Made by a program: the position numbers and the translations under genes
Notes under the pieces: generated by a model
The model's input: only the letters and a program-made list of their open reading frames with translations
Database searches by the model: none
What the model was told of the DNA's origin: nothing
Shown: positions 8,041 to 16,111 of the stretch, piece after piece
Layout of the letters: each line of letters opens with the position of its first letter
Position numbering within the stretch: position 1 is the stretch's first letter
From: a virus
Strand: one strand, 5' to 3'
DNA length: 35,455 nt
IMG/VR virus record: IMGVR_UViG_3300023179_000286
Coordinates: 1-35,455 of that record

Positions 8041-9450
8041 ATGAGTACGATTGAACAAACAGTTATTGCAGGACTCCTAAACAACGACGAGTTCTGCAAG
8101 AAGGCTGTTCCATTCCTTCAGGAAGAGTACTTTGCTAATCGCCCTGATCGTGCGGTGTTTCGTGAGATCAAGGGATTCATTGAGAAGTATAAGGGGGTTC
8201 CCTCCAAGGAAGCCCTCCTTATCTCTTTGGAAGGCGACAAGGCTCTTACCGAAGACGAGATCAAGCGGTGCAGGGAAACCGTGGACGCGGTGTGTCGGGG
8301 TGAAAAGCAAGACACCCAATGGCTGCTAGACACCACAGAAAAGTTCTGCAAGGACAAAGCCATCTACAATGCCATTCTTGAATCCATTCATATTATTGAC
8401 GGCAAGGACAAGGTGCGTACACCCAATGCTCTGCCTGATATTTTGAGCAAGGCACTGGCGGTTTCGTTTGACACAAATATTGGTCACGATTACCTTGAAA
8501 ACTACGAATCCCGTTACGAGGTGCTGCACCGCGAAGAAGACAAGATTCCGTTTGACTTGGAAATGTTTAACCTGATTACCAAGGGAGGTGTGGCTCCCAA
8601 GACTTTTAATGTGATTATGGCAGGCACAGGCGTTGGCAAGTCCTTGTTCATGTGTCACCACGCAGCGTGTTGTCTCATGCAGAACAAGAATGTGCTGTAC
8701 ATCACGCTGGAAATGGCAGAAGAGCGTATTGCAGAACGCATTGACGCAAATATTATGGACATCACGATGGATGAACTCCACGATCTACCTCTTGACATGT
8801 ACGAGAAGCGGTTGCAAGCGTCCACACGGGGCGTGAGTGGCAAACTTATTATCAAGGAGTATCCCACTTCGGTGGCTAATGCCAACCACTTCCGTGTGCT
8901 GATGGATGAACTCAAACTCAAGAAGGGATTCACTCCTGATATTGTGTTTATTGATTACATCAACATCTGCTCGTCTGCTCGTCTCAAGAGCGGTGGCAGT
9001 AATGTGAATTCGTATAGTTATATCAAGGCTATTGCAGAAGAGTTGCGTGGGCTTGCAATGGAACGAAATGTGCCCCTATTCACAGCCACACAGGTGAATC
9101 GTTCAGGATATTCGTCAACTGATGTGGAACTCACCGATACTTCAGAGTCATTTGGTCTGCCCCATACCGCAGACTTCATGGCAGCACTCATTACAACTGA
9201 AGAATTGGAAAAGGCAGGGCAGATCATGGTGAAGCAGTTAAAGAACCGCTACAACACCAAGGCTGCAAACAAGAAGTTTATTGTGGGCTTGAACTACGCC
9301 AAGATGAAGTTCTACGATGTCAAGAAGGAAGAGTTTGAGGAATTAAGCGAAGCGGCTACAACCAAAGAGGAAGGGTTTGGTAGTGGTTACGGCAAGAAAG
9401 ATTTTGCCAAGAAGTTTGGTAGCAAAGACGCAAGTGACTGGAATTTCTAA
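8041..9450 (+). CDS. 41: Replicative DNA helicase (DnaB family, T4 gp41-like)
   Basis: 469 aa, matching gp41 (475). Walker A AGTGVGKS is at 194-201, followed by NVLYITLEMAEERIAERIDANIMDI, which closely mirrors gp41. Walker B IVFIDYINIC has D305, and FTATQVNRSG is the helicase motif with the arginine/glutamine sensor. Family role is the 5'-3' hexameric helicase on the lagging strand, working with primase. The N-terminal ~150 residues correspond to the DnaB-like collar domain. The C-terminal Lys/Gly/Phe-rich tail (GYGKKDFAKKFG...DWNF) is likely a flexible partner-binding element. The stop codon is immediately followed by the primase ATG, suggesting coupled translation. Confidence 0.95.
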   Translation: MSTIEQTVIAGLLNNDEFCKKAVPFLQEEYFANRPDRAVFREIKGFIEKYKGVPSKEALLISLEGDKALTEDEIKRCRETVDAVCRGEKQDTQWLLDTTEKFCKDKAIYNAILESIHIIDGKDKVRTPNALPDILSKALAVSFDTNIGHDYLENYESRYEVLHREEDKIPFDLEMFNLITKGGVAPKTFNVIMAGTGVGKSLFMCHHAACCLMQNKNVLYITLEMAEERIAERIDANIMDITMDELHDLPLDMYEKRLQASTRGVSGKLIIKEYPTSVANANHFRVLMDELKLKKGFTPDIVFIDYINICSSARLKSGGSNVNSYSYIKAIAEELRGLAMERNVPLFTATQVNRSGYSSTDVELTDTSESFGLPHTADFMAALITTEELEKAGQIMVKQLKNRYNTKAANKKFIVGLNYAKMKFYDVKKEEFEELSEAATTKEEGFGSGYGKKDFAKKFGSKDASDWNF

Positions 9451-10443
9451 ATGAGTATTTTGACGGACAAGAAATACATTAACTTGGTGTCTTCACAACT
9501 TCAGAAGTTTAAGTGGAAGGGGTCTGATCTTGCAAACTGTCGCTGCCCTCTTTGCGGAGACTCACAAAAGAACAAGAACAAGGCTCGTGGGTTTTTCTTT
9601 CCCAAGAAGAACGACTTTTACTACAAGTGCCACAACTGTGGAATTGGTCACACCGTATACAAGTTCTTGGAGATCATAGCCCCTGCTCTTTGCCGCGAAT
9701 ACGCACTAGAGCGGTGGCGTAACGGTGAGAACGGGCACAGCAACTACCCCAAGCCTGATGAAACCGCAATCATTAAGCCCAAAATAAATATTACACTTCC
9801 GCGTATTTCTGACCTGCCACCCGATCACGCTGCTCGCAAATATTGTGAAGGGCGACGCATTCCGTGTCTTGAACGGTTCTATTTTTGCGAAGGGTTTGGC
9901 AATTGGGTGCGTGGCATTGACCCTACATACACAACCGTGCCCAATGACGAGCGTATCGTTATTCCGTTCCTGAACAAGAGCGGAGAACTACTGGGAGTGC
10001 AAGGACGGGCTATTGGAGGCTCCAAGAACGCCATACGGTACATTACTGTGAAGTTCGTCAAGGACGGCAGAATGTTTTTCGGAGGCGATACAGTTGATTA
10101 CTCACGACGAGTTTACGCAACAGAAGGCCCGATTGATTCTGTATTTTTGGATAATGGCATTGCTTTCGCTGGCAGCGAATTGGGAGATGTGGTCAAGCGT
10201 TTCAATAATATTGTTGTTGTTTTGGACAACGAGCCACGCAACCGAGAAATTGTTGAAGCCACGCGGCAAGCCATTGAAGACGGGCACACGGTATGCGTCT
10301 GGGATTCTGGAGTACTAGAAAAAGATATAAACGATATGGTGCTTTCAGGCAAGTCCACAAAACAACTGCAAGCCGACATTGATAGATACTCGTGTAGCGG
10401 TATGGAAGCACGGCTCAAGTGGAGCAAATGGAAAAGGATCTAA
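9451..10443 (+). CDS. 61: DNA primase (T4 gp61-like)
   Basis: 330 aa. The N-terminal zinc-binding domain has CRCPLCGDS (C32, C35) and YKCHNCG (C60, C63), the CHC2-like finger of DnaG-type primases. The TOPRIM core follows: VYATEGPIDSVFL, with the catalytic Glu, then IVVVLDNEPRN (D-x-E/D element) and KDINDMVLSG. Family role is to make short RNA primers for lagging-strand synthesis in complex with the gp41-type helicase encoded just upstream. Length is close to gp61 (342). No spacer separates it from the helicase stop. All key residues appear intact. Confidence 0.93.
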   Translation: MSILTDKKYINLVSSQLQKFKWKGSDLANCRCPLCGDSQKNKNKARGFFFPKKNDFYYKCHNCGIGHTVYKFLEIIAPALCREYALERWRNGENGHSNYPKPDETAIIKPKINITLPRISDLPPDHAARKYCEGRRIPCLERFYFCEGFGNWVRGIDPTYTTVPNDERIVIPFLNKSGELLGVQGRAIGGSKNAIRYITVKFVKDGRMFFGGDTVDYSRRVYATEGPIDSVFLDNGIAFAGSELGDVVKRFNNIVVVLDNEPRNREIVEATRQAIEDGHTVCVWDSGVLEKDINDMVLSGKSTKQLQADIDRYSCSGMEARLKWSKWKRI

Positions 10444-10444
10444 T

Positions 10445-10687
10445 ATGGAACCAAAAGAAGAAGGTGGCGGGGAAAGTTTCAACCATCCAGTGATTGCATA
10501 CGCTTTTGCAATTCTTGAGTATGTCAAGAACACCAATCCTGAACTGTATAAGCGAGCGGTGGAGTACGCTGAAGACCTGACGGGTGTTGAACTTGAAGGG
10601 TTTGAGTTGGAAGAGATTGAACGGGAATTGGATGAAGAGAGCGAAGACGATACCGATCAGACTGAAGACGACGAATTTTACGGATAA
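10445..10687 (+). CDS. Acidic small protein of 80 aa, unknown function
   Basis: The ATG at 10445, one base after the primase stop and ~9 bases after AAAAGGA, is preferred to a longer in-frame reading from 10379 that would sit inside the primase gene. The first ~50 residues form a helical domain (HPVIAYAFAILEYVKN, then LYKRAVEYAEDL). The last ~30 residues are almost all Glu/Asp (ELDEESEDDTDQTEDDEFYG). Such acidic tails can mimic DNA or bind basic partners, but no family is recognised. The gene is embedded between primase and thyX, hence likely expressed with the replication functions. Confidence 0.75.
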   Translation: MEPKEEGGGESFNHPVIAYAFAILEYVKNTNPELYKRAVEYAEDLTGVELEGFELEEIERELDEESEDDTDQTEDDEFYG

Positions 10688-10693
10688 AACACC

Positions 10694-11374
10694 ATGCAAA
10701 CTCGTGAAACCTTTATTTCTGTACTGAACTGTGGTCATGTGGAATATGTGTCGCATATGGGCGACGATCTAACAGTAGTGAACGCTGCTCGTGTGTCGTT
10801 CAACAAGACCAGCACCGATTTCAACGGCAAAGACGAGAAACTAATTGCTTACCTTGCCAAGCACAAGCACTGGACTCCCTTTGCCCATCCACAGATCACC
10901 CTGCGTATCAAGGCTCCAATTTTTGTTCGCACTCAACTTTTCAAGCACAAGGTAGGGTTCACCGAGAACGAAGTGTCACGGCGGTATGTGGTGGACGAAC
11001 CACAGTTCTATACTCCTGATTGGAGAGCAGCACCCACCGATGGAGCCAAGCAAGGCAGCAGCGATTTCATGGACGGTGCAGACGCTTACGAATTAGATAA
11101 AATGTACAATCGTGTAGTACTGGAAGCACTGGATGTGTACAACCGTCTGCTAGCCGAAGGCGTTGCTCCCGAGCAGGCACGATCCATTCTGCCGCAGGGC
11201 ACATACACCGAATGGTGGTGGACAGGTTCACTGTCTGCTTACGCACGGGTTTACGCACAAAGGAGCGATGCCCACGCACAATGGGAAGTACAACAGTACG
11301 CCAAAGCAATTTCTGAAATAATTGCACCCTTGTTTCCCCACTCGTGGAAGGCACTAACGGGACTCCCTACATAA
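10694..11374 (+). CDS. thyX: Flavin-dependent thymidylate synthase ThyX
   Basis: 226 aa. ThyX makes dTMP from dUMP using FAD, NADPH and methylene-tetrahydrofolate. Evidence: VVNAARVSF near the N-terminus, LAKHKHWTPFAHPQ, then QLFKHKVGFTENEVSRRY (81-98), and SILPQGTYTEWWWTGSLSAYARVY with the substrate-binding Arg/Ser region. The signature is normally RHRxxSxNExSxRY; here it reads K84-H85-K86 with one extra residue before NEVSRRY, a variant I believe occurs in some phage ThyX. The gene follows the 80-aa acidic protein by 6 bases and precedes the collagen-like gene. It complements the ribonucleotide reductase downstream in dNTP supply. Confidence 0.93.
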   Translation: MQTRETFISVLNCGHVEYVSHMGDDLTVVNAARVSFNKTSTDFNGKDEKLIAYLAKHKHWTPFAHPQITLRIKAPIFVRTQLFKHKVGFTENEVSRRYVVDEPQFYTPDWRAAPTDGAKQGSSDFMDGADAYELDKMYNRVVLEALDVYNRLLAEGVAPEQARSILPQGTYTEWWWTGSLSAYARVYAQRSDAHAQWEVQQYAKAISEIIAPLFPHSWKALTGLPT

Positions 11375-11378
11375 TACG

Positions 11379-13058
11379 ATGGAACAGTTCAAGCGGTTTT
11401 CACAGTCCAAAGACTCGCAAGAGCCAGCCAAGCCTCTACCGTTTTCGGAGGGGCGTTACGGCTTTGGTTCACAGTTTACCCTGACACACCGCGTAAAGGG
11501 CACAGACTACAAGATTGGTGATCGGTTTACCTATATTTCACAAACCGAAGCGGTTGCCCACAATCCGTATATTTTGAAAATAGGTGACGGTATTGGTGAA
11601 CACTGCTTTGTTGATCCCAACGGTCGTGCTGTGGTGCTGTCTGCTGATCTTGGTGTGGTGGACACCTTGTTTGAGTGGATACGACCACAGCCTCAAACTG
11701 TGGTGTTGACGGAAGGCGAAGAATTTACTCCTCCACCTCCACAACCTGTTTACATTACTGAAGCACAGTTCACCGAATTCCGAAAGGGATTGGCTACTGT
11801 GCTTTCGGAAATTGCTGCTATTGTTCCCCAAAAGGGTGAGCGTGGCGAACGAGGTGAGAAGGGTGATCGCGGAGAAGCAGGCGAGCGTGGTGAGAGCGGA
11901 TGGACAGGCTGGCCAGGAGACAAGGGCGAACAAGGTGTACAAGGCGAAAAGGGTGACAAGGGTGAAAAAGGAGACAAAGGCGATGCAGGCGAAAAAGGTG
12001 AACAGGGCATCCAAGGCGAGAAGGGCGAAACAGGCCCGAAGGGCGAGCGTGGCGAAAAGGGCGAGAAAGGTGAGAAAGGCTCTCGCGGAGATCGTGGAGA
12101 AGTTGGCCCTCGTGGTGAGAAAGGGGAAAAGGGCGATAAAGGCGATAGAGGCGAGTCTGGAATACGAGGTCCAGCGGGCAAAGACGGAAAAGACGGCAAA
12201 GACGGTGCGGAAGGTAAAGCGGGAAGAGTGGGGGAGAAAGGACTAAAGGGAGACAAGGGAGAGAAGGGTGATCGTGGCGAAAAGGGAGACAAGGGCGACA
12301 GCGGACTGCTGACTGCCAAGTTTCCTCTTGTTTACGATCCACAAGAAAAATCTGTTGGCATTGACGAAGCCCGATTAGATAAAATCCTGAAGAAGATTTT
12401 GGGTGGCGGTAAGATTTCACCACAAGATATGGGATGGCTTGCGTCCACAGGCGGTGGTGGCAAGGTGGCTGTGTATGTGAACGGCACGAAAATTACTCCT
12501 GATGTTCGCACACTTGCGTTTACTAGTAGCGGAAACGCAAGCGTTTCTGCCACCAAAGTTGGTGGCAAAGTCACGGTAAATATCAATAGCACAGGCAGTG
12601 GCGGTGGTGGCATCGAAAACGATGCTTATGTGAGTTCATTCAACGGACTCACAGGTGCGGTTCAGGGTGTGTCTTCTGCTAATGGACTCACGGGTGCTGT
12701 AACATTCCGTGCAGGAGCAGGGATAACTCTTTCCACATCAGGTGGTGGAATATCTTTTGCAATACATTATGGAGCAACAGGTGCGGGTGCACCTTTCAGT
12801 ATTGCTTCTCCTACCAATCTTGATAAATTCTTGTTTCAGGACAATGAAACAGGACAAATGCAAATAGTATCGTACTCAACTATTTTAACAAAGGCTGCTC
12901 AAGTTGGAGATAATCTAAACACATCAGCAACATATACACCAAGCAATACTAATTTCGTGGTAAAAAACACCTCATCAGGACTCACAGAAATGGTGTCTGC
13001 TAATAATATATTTTCAAGTATTGATGGGGGCATTTACGACAATACAATTCCAGTCTGA
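11379..13058 (+). CDS. Collagen-like fibre protein
   Basis: 559 aa in three parts. Residues 1-152 form a non-repetitive N-terminal domain with a Pro stretch (TPPPPQPVYIT) and a helix before the repeat. Residues 153-308 are 52 uninterrupted Gly-X-Y triplets dominated by GEK, GDK and GER, with few prolines; such repeats form trimeric, salt-bridge-stabilised collagen helices. The C-terminal 250 residues are Gly/Ser/Thr-rich and contain FNGLTGAVQGVSS, a motif repeated in the next gene. This layout is typical of trimeric tail fibres or head decorations in phages. It starts 5 bases after the thyX stop, so a change from metabolic to virion genes occurs within one transcript; a late-type promoter follows only after this gene. 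Confidence 0.8.
   Translation: MEQFKRFSQSKDSQEPAKPLPFSEGRYGFGSQFTLTHRVKGTDYKIGDRFTYISQTEAVAHNPYILKIGDGIGEHCFVDPNGRAVVLSADLGVVDTLFEWIRPQPQTVVLTEGEEFTPPPPQPVYITEAQFTEFRKGLATVLSEIAAIVPQKGERGERGEKGDRGEAGERGESGWTGWPGDKGEQGVQGEKGDKGEKGDKGDAGEKGEQGIQGEKGETGPKGERGEKGEKGEKGSRGDRGEVGPRGEKGEKGDKGDRGESGIRGPAGKDGKDGKDGAEGKAGRVGEKGLKGDKGEKGDRGEKGDKGDSGLLTAKFPLVYDPQEKSVGIDEARLDKILKKILGGGKISPQDMGWLASTGGGGKVAVYVNGTKITPDVRTLAFTSSGNASVSATKVGGKVTVNINSTGSGGGGIENDAYVSSFNGLTGAVQGVSSANGLTGAVTFRAGAGITLSTSGGGISFAIHYGATGAGAPFSIASPTNLDKFLFQDNETGQMQIVSYSTILTKAAQVGDNLNTSATYTPSNTNFVVKNTSSGLTEMVSANNIFSSIDGGIYDNTIPV
11835..12305 (+). repeat. Collagen-type Gly-X-Y repeat region, 52 triplets
   Basis: Every third codon is Gly from residue 153 to 309 with no interruption. 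X and Y positions are mainly Glu, Asp, Lys and Arg; only four triplets contain Pro. At DNA level the units are near-repeats of GGCGAxAAGGG-like 9-mers, a substrate for slippage-driven length change. Confidence 0.95.
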
Positions 13059-13064
13059 TAAATA
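13057..13064 (+). promoter_or_regulatory. T4-late-promoter-like octamer GATAAATA
   Basis: The octamer overlaps the end of the collagen-like gene and lies 18 bases before the ATG at 13083 of the next fibre-like gene. It matches the late consensus TATAAATA at 7 of 8 positions. It shares the TAAATA core with nine other sites placed before genes in this window. Confidence 0.55.
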
Positions 13065-13082
13065 GTATAACAGGGATATCCA

Positions 13083-15626
13083 ATGGCAGTACAGATAAGC
13101 ATAGCAAAAGGCACTTCTAACCCCACATCGTCCACAGGACTAACACTGGGTGAGCCTGCTTTTAATTACGCCAACAATACTCTGTGGTTGGGTAAGGGTG
13201 CGGGCGTGTCTCCTGTATGGGTTGGTGCTGGTGTTTGCGGTGCATCAGGTGGAATTGCCGCTGGTATTACCACACAGATTCCCACACTTGGTGCAATCAA
13301 AGACTATTTTGCGGCTGTGTCCACAACTTTTGTTGGAACAACTTCTCCGTATATTTCAACTTTCAACGGACTCACTGGTGCGGTTCAAGGCGTATCAGCA
13401 GCAGTCGCAGGCACAGGTATTTCTGTTAGTGGTGCCACAGGATCGGTCACAATCACCAATATTGGTGTTCAGAGTTTCAACGGACTAACTGGCTCGGTTG
13501 GAGGCGTGTGTGCTGCACAAGCCAACACCTTTACCGCTCTCCAAACTTTCTCCGCAGGCATCTCTGCTGCGGGTGGCATTACATTTAACGGCGGAACCGT
13601 ATGGACTTCCGCTAATGATGGAGCCACATCAGGGCTAGACGCAGGTGCTCTGTACGGAATTAGCGGAGGGCTTTACGCTTCAAGCCTGTCCACTGGTCTG
13701 CTATACGGTGGGCTAGTCAGTATTAATGCAGGCAACAGTGCCGCGTTTGATATTACCGCAGGTGCAGGGTACATTGTGAGCACAGGAGCCACATACACTT
13801 CTGAACCGTCTCCTGCGATTACTCGTGTGTCGTGGACAGCCAAAACAGGTGTAACGCTGTCAGGATTAACCGCACAAGACACCACATGGATATATTTTGA
13901 CAGCAGCGGTAATCTACAGCAGCAGTCATCATACTACACAGATGCCCAAATCCAAAGCACCATTGCTGTTGGTGCACTGGTACACCCCACCCGTTCGTAT
14001 ATTTCACTTGCACGAAGCATTCCTAATGTGTCGTATGCCACAGACAAGCAGTACGAACAGTTTATTCGTGCATTTGGTCCCATGAAAGTATCGGGACACA
14101 CCATTCAAGCAAATGGTGCAAATCTAAGTCTGAATCGCACTTCAGGCACCGCATTCATCTTGGGTCGCAACTACTCAACAGACCCAAACAACCCAAGCGT
14201 AGTGTCTGATGCTGCAAAAACTAATGCTGATATTTGGCGGTACTATCGTGGTGTGACTGCTGGTAGTTTCGTGACAGTAACAGGATTCACAGGCATTGAT
14301 CCCACCAGATTTGATGACGGTAGTGGAACTCTTGCAACCGTTTCGCCGTCCACACCGTTCACCATTCAACGGGTATTTTTCTTCCCCAATACACCCAATG
14401 TGCTTGGTGTGTATTACGGACGGGCACAGTACGCAAGTTTGGCTGATGCGGCTAACAATATTCATCTTGAAGACTTTACAGAAATTACGAACACCGCGAC
14501 CAATGCTGTATTGGTAGCGTCCGTATTAGTGAAATACAATGTTACCAATCTGTCAACCTCTATTACTGCGGGAGACGCAAGAATTATTCAAGCAGGGCAG
14601 TTCCGTTCCACCACAAGCGGTGGTGGAACTGTGGCAACCAGACTGGACGATCTGACTGATGTTTCACTAACATCCATTGCAGACGACGATTTGATTATTT
14701 ACGATGTAACCACAAATCAATGGTTAAATACCCCACTACAGCACATTGGAGTGACACGAGTAAACGGAGCCACTGGTTCGGTGTCTGTGGTGTCTTCGTT
14801 CAACGGCTTGACTGGTGCAGTCACAGGTGTCACAGTTGGTGGAACCAATACATTCACTGCTCTAAACACCTTTAATGCAGGAATTTCTGCCGCAGGCGGA
14901 ACATTCTCGTCTCTGACCCGATTCACCGCAGGAATTACTGCTTCAACTCTGTATGTGTCGGGCGGGGCAACCATTGGGGCAAACACATCCGTAAACGGAA
15001 CAGTATACACAAAGGCTATTCAGCAATATTCAGGTTCAGGAAGCAGCACCACACTATTCATAAATGCAGATCCAAACGGAGACGGTGGTGGCAACACCAT
15101 AACAACTATTGGTGATTCGGCAGTAGAAATAAACGGAACCTATATTACAGTTGATGACAATGCTGGAGTTATAACTCTAAGTTCTCCAAATGGTGGAATA
15201 AACAACAGCGGAAATTTTAATTATAAAGTAACCGCTCCCTCATTTGGAGACTCTTATTCGTATTGCGAAACTTTCAGAGCCACCACAACGGCTACCACAG
15301 CCAATCAAACTATTGCCACGATTGAGAATGTTTACGATAATACGGTAATCCCCGCAGCAATGCACTATCCCGCGTTTGAAGTCACAATTTCTGCTCGTGA
15401 TACTGTGCTGAACAAGACTGAAATGTTGAAGATGTTGGTGGTGCAGGACGGAACCAATACTGTAAACACGCAATACGGTTTGATTCGCACAGGAGCAACT
15501 GGTCCTGTCTCTGCTTACAGCACAACATTGAGTGGTTCACCAAAGAACTTGCTGATTCGTGCCACTCCGCTTTCCACTAACAGCACCGTATTTACAACTA
15601 CCGTGCGTTCTCATAGCAATGGTTAA
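13083..15626 (+). CDS. Large fibre-like structural protein with FNGLTG repeats
   Basis: 847 aa, rich in Gly, Ser, Thr, Ala and Asn, no signal peptide, no cysteine framework. The N-terminal ~40 residues (IAKGTSNPTSSTGLTLGEPAF, ANNTLWLGKG) resemble the start of many marine phage fibre proteins. Motif FNGLTG(A/S)V recurs at ~94, ~132 and ~573, and a longer unit, 'NTFTAL.TF.AGISAAGG', occurs twice (around residues 150-170 and 590-610), indicating internal duplication. The C-terminus (NLLIRATPLSTNSTVFTTTVRSHSNG) looks like a beta-rich trimer end. Likely a tail fibre or baseplate appendage contacting the host. It pairs with the upstream collagen-like protein, which has the same FNGLTG motif. Confidence 0.7.
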   Translation: MAVQISIAKGTSNPTSSTGLTLGEPAFNYANNTLWLGKGAGVSPVWVGAGVCGASGGIAAGITTQIPTLGAIKDYFAAVSTTFVGTTSPYISTFNGLTGAVQGVSAAVAGTGISVSGATGSVTITNIGVQSFNGLTGSVGGVCAAQANTFTALQTFSAGISAAGGITFNGGTVWTSANDGATSGLDAGALYGISGGLYASSLSTGLLYGGLVSINAGNSAAFDITAGAGYIVSTGATYTSEPSPAITRVSWTAKTGVTLSGLTAQDTTWIYFDSSGNLQQQSSYYTDAQIQSTIAVGALVHPTRSYISLARSIPNVSYATDKQYEQFIRAFGPMKVSGHTIQANGANLSLNRTSGTAFILGRNYSTDPNNPSVVSDAAKTNADIWRYYRGVTAGSFVTVTGFTGIDPTRFDDGSGTLATVSPSTPFTIQRVFFFPNTPNVLGVYYGRAQYASLADAANNIHLEDFTEITNTATNAVLVASVLVKYNVTNLSTSITAGDARIIQAGQFRSTTSGGGTVATRLDDLTDVSLTSIADDDLIIYDVTTNQWLNTPLQHIGVTRVNGATGSVSVVSSFNGLTGAVTGVTVGGTNTFTALNTFNAGISAAGGTFSSLTRFTAGITASTLYVSGGATIGANTSVNGTVYTKAIQQYSGSGSSTTLFINADPNGDGGGNTITTIGDSAVEINGTYITVDDNAGVITLSSPNGGINNSGNFNYKVTAPSFGDSYSYCETFRATTTATTANQTIATIENVYDNTVIPAAMHYPAFEVTISARDTVLNKTEMLKMLVVQDGTNTVNTQYGLIRTGATGPVSAYSTTLSGSPKNLLIRATPLSTNSTVFTTTVRSHSNG

Positions 15627-15641
15627 TGACTAGGAGATAAA

Positions 15642-16008
15642 ATGGCAGACACAAAAGCACAATTCACAACCCCCCACAGTTTCTAATACAGAAGTCGCAG
15701 AATCGTCATTTCAAATAAATCCAACTACAGTATCACAAGTGTGGACTGTGCGAAACAAGACATCTGACGAACTGCGAAGCATTTGGACTGCATACGAATT
15801 TTTAAACCGCTTCACTTACTCTGAAAGAGCCGCATACAGAAATGCAGCAAAAACAGATGATCTTTTAGCAGATTTCATGGGGCTTGCTCAAGCAGCAAAT
15901 GAAATTATTTCTGATAATCCTGTCGTTATACAAGGCATGGATTATCTTGTGTCTATTGGTGTTCTGACACAACAGCGAAGAGATGAAATACTACAAATAA
16001 ACATTTAA
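15642..16008 (+). pseudogene. Small fibre-region gene with a +1 frame break in a C6 run
   Basis: A strong ribosome site (TAGGAGATAAA) precedes ATG 15642, but that frame stops after 14 codons at 15684-15686. Skipping one base within the six Cs at 15670-15675 joins it to the open frame that runs to 16008, giving a 121-aa protein (start MADTKAQFTTPTVSNTE, then WTVRNKTSDELRSIWTAYEF, ending RDEILQINI). The joined product has sensible composition across the junction. Either the sequence carries an extra C (sequencing error or real mutation) or a programmed +1 frameshift is used. No family recognised; the helical C-terminal half suggests a small structural or chaperone protein for the fibre above. 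Without the frame change, translation of the second part would need a GTG at 15739 without a ribosome site. Confidence 0.75.
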
Positions 16009-16074
16009 CTGAATTCAGAGACTAAACTAAAAATTCAAATCTATATTTGATCGCCTGTGAATCGCGTGGTAGGG

Positions 16075-16082
16075 GCTAAATA
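16075..16082 (+). promoter_or_regulatory. Late-promoter-like octamer GCTAAATA
   Basis: It lies in the 103-base gap between the frameshifted gene and the ribonucleotide reductase, 29 bases before ATG 16112. The TAAATA core is intact. The flanking GGTAG...CTACC (16068-16089) could pair around it. The rest of the gap is AT-rich with no clear terminator. Confidence 0.5.
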
Positions 16083-16111
16083 CTCTACCAACCCTAACAA
16101 TGGAGGCACGA

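Noticed and set aside
9779-9792. ATAAATATT as a late promoter
   Set aside because: Lies in the middle of the primase coding sequence with no gene start following.
10379-10444. Longer N-terminus for the 80-aa acidic protein
   Set aside because: It would overlap the primase end by 65 bases; ATG 10445 has its own ribosome site.
11750-12423. Long minus-strand open frames rich in Pro, Ser and Leu
   Set aside because: They are antisense reflections of the Gly-X-Y repeat, with no ribosome site and low-complexity composition.
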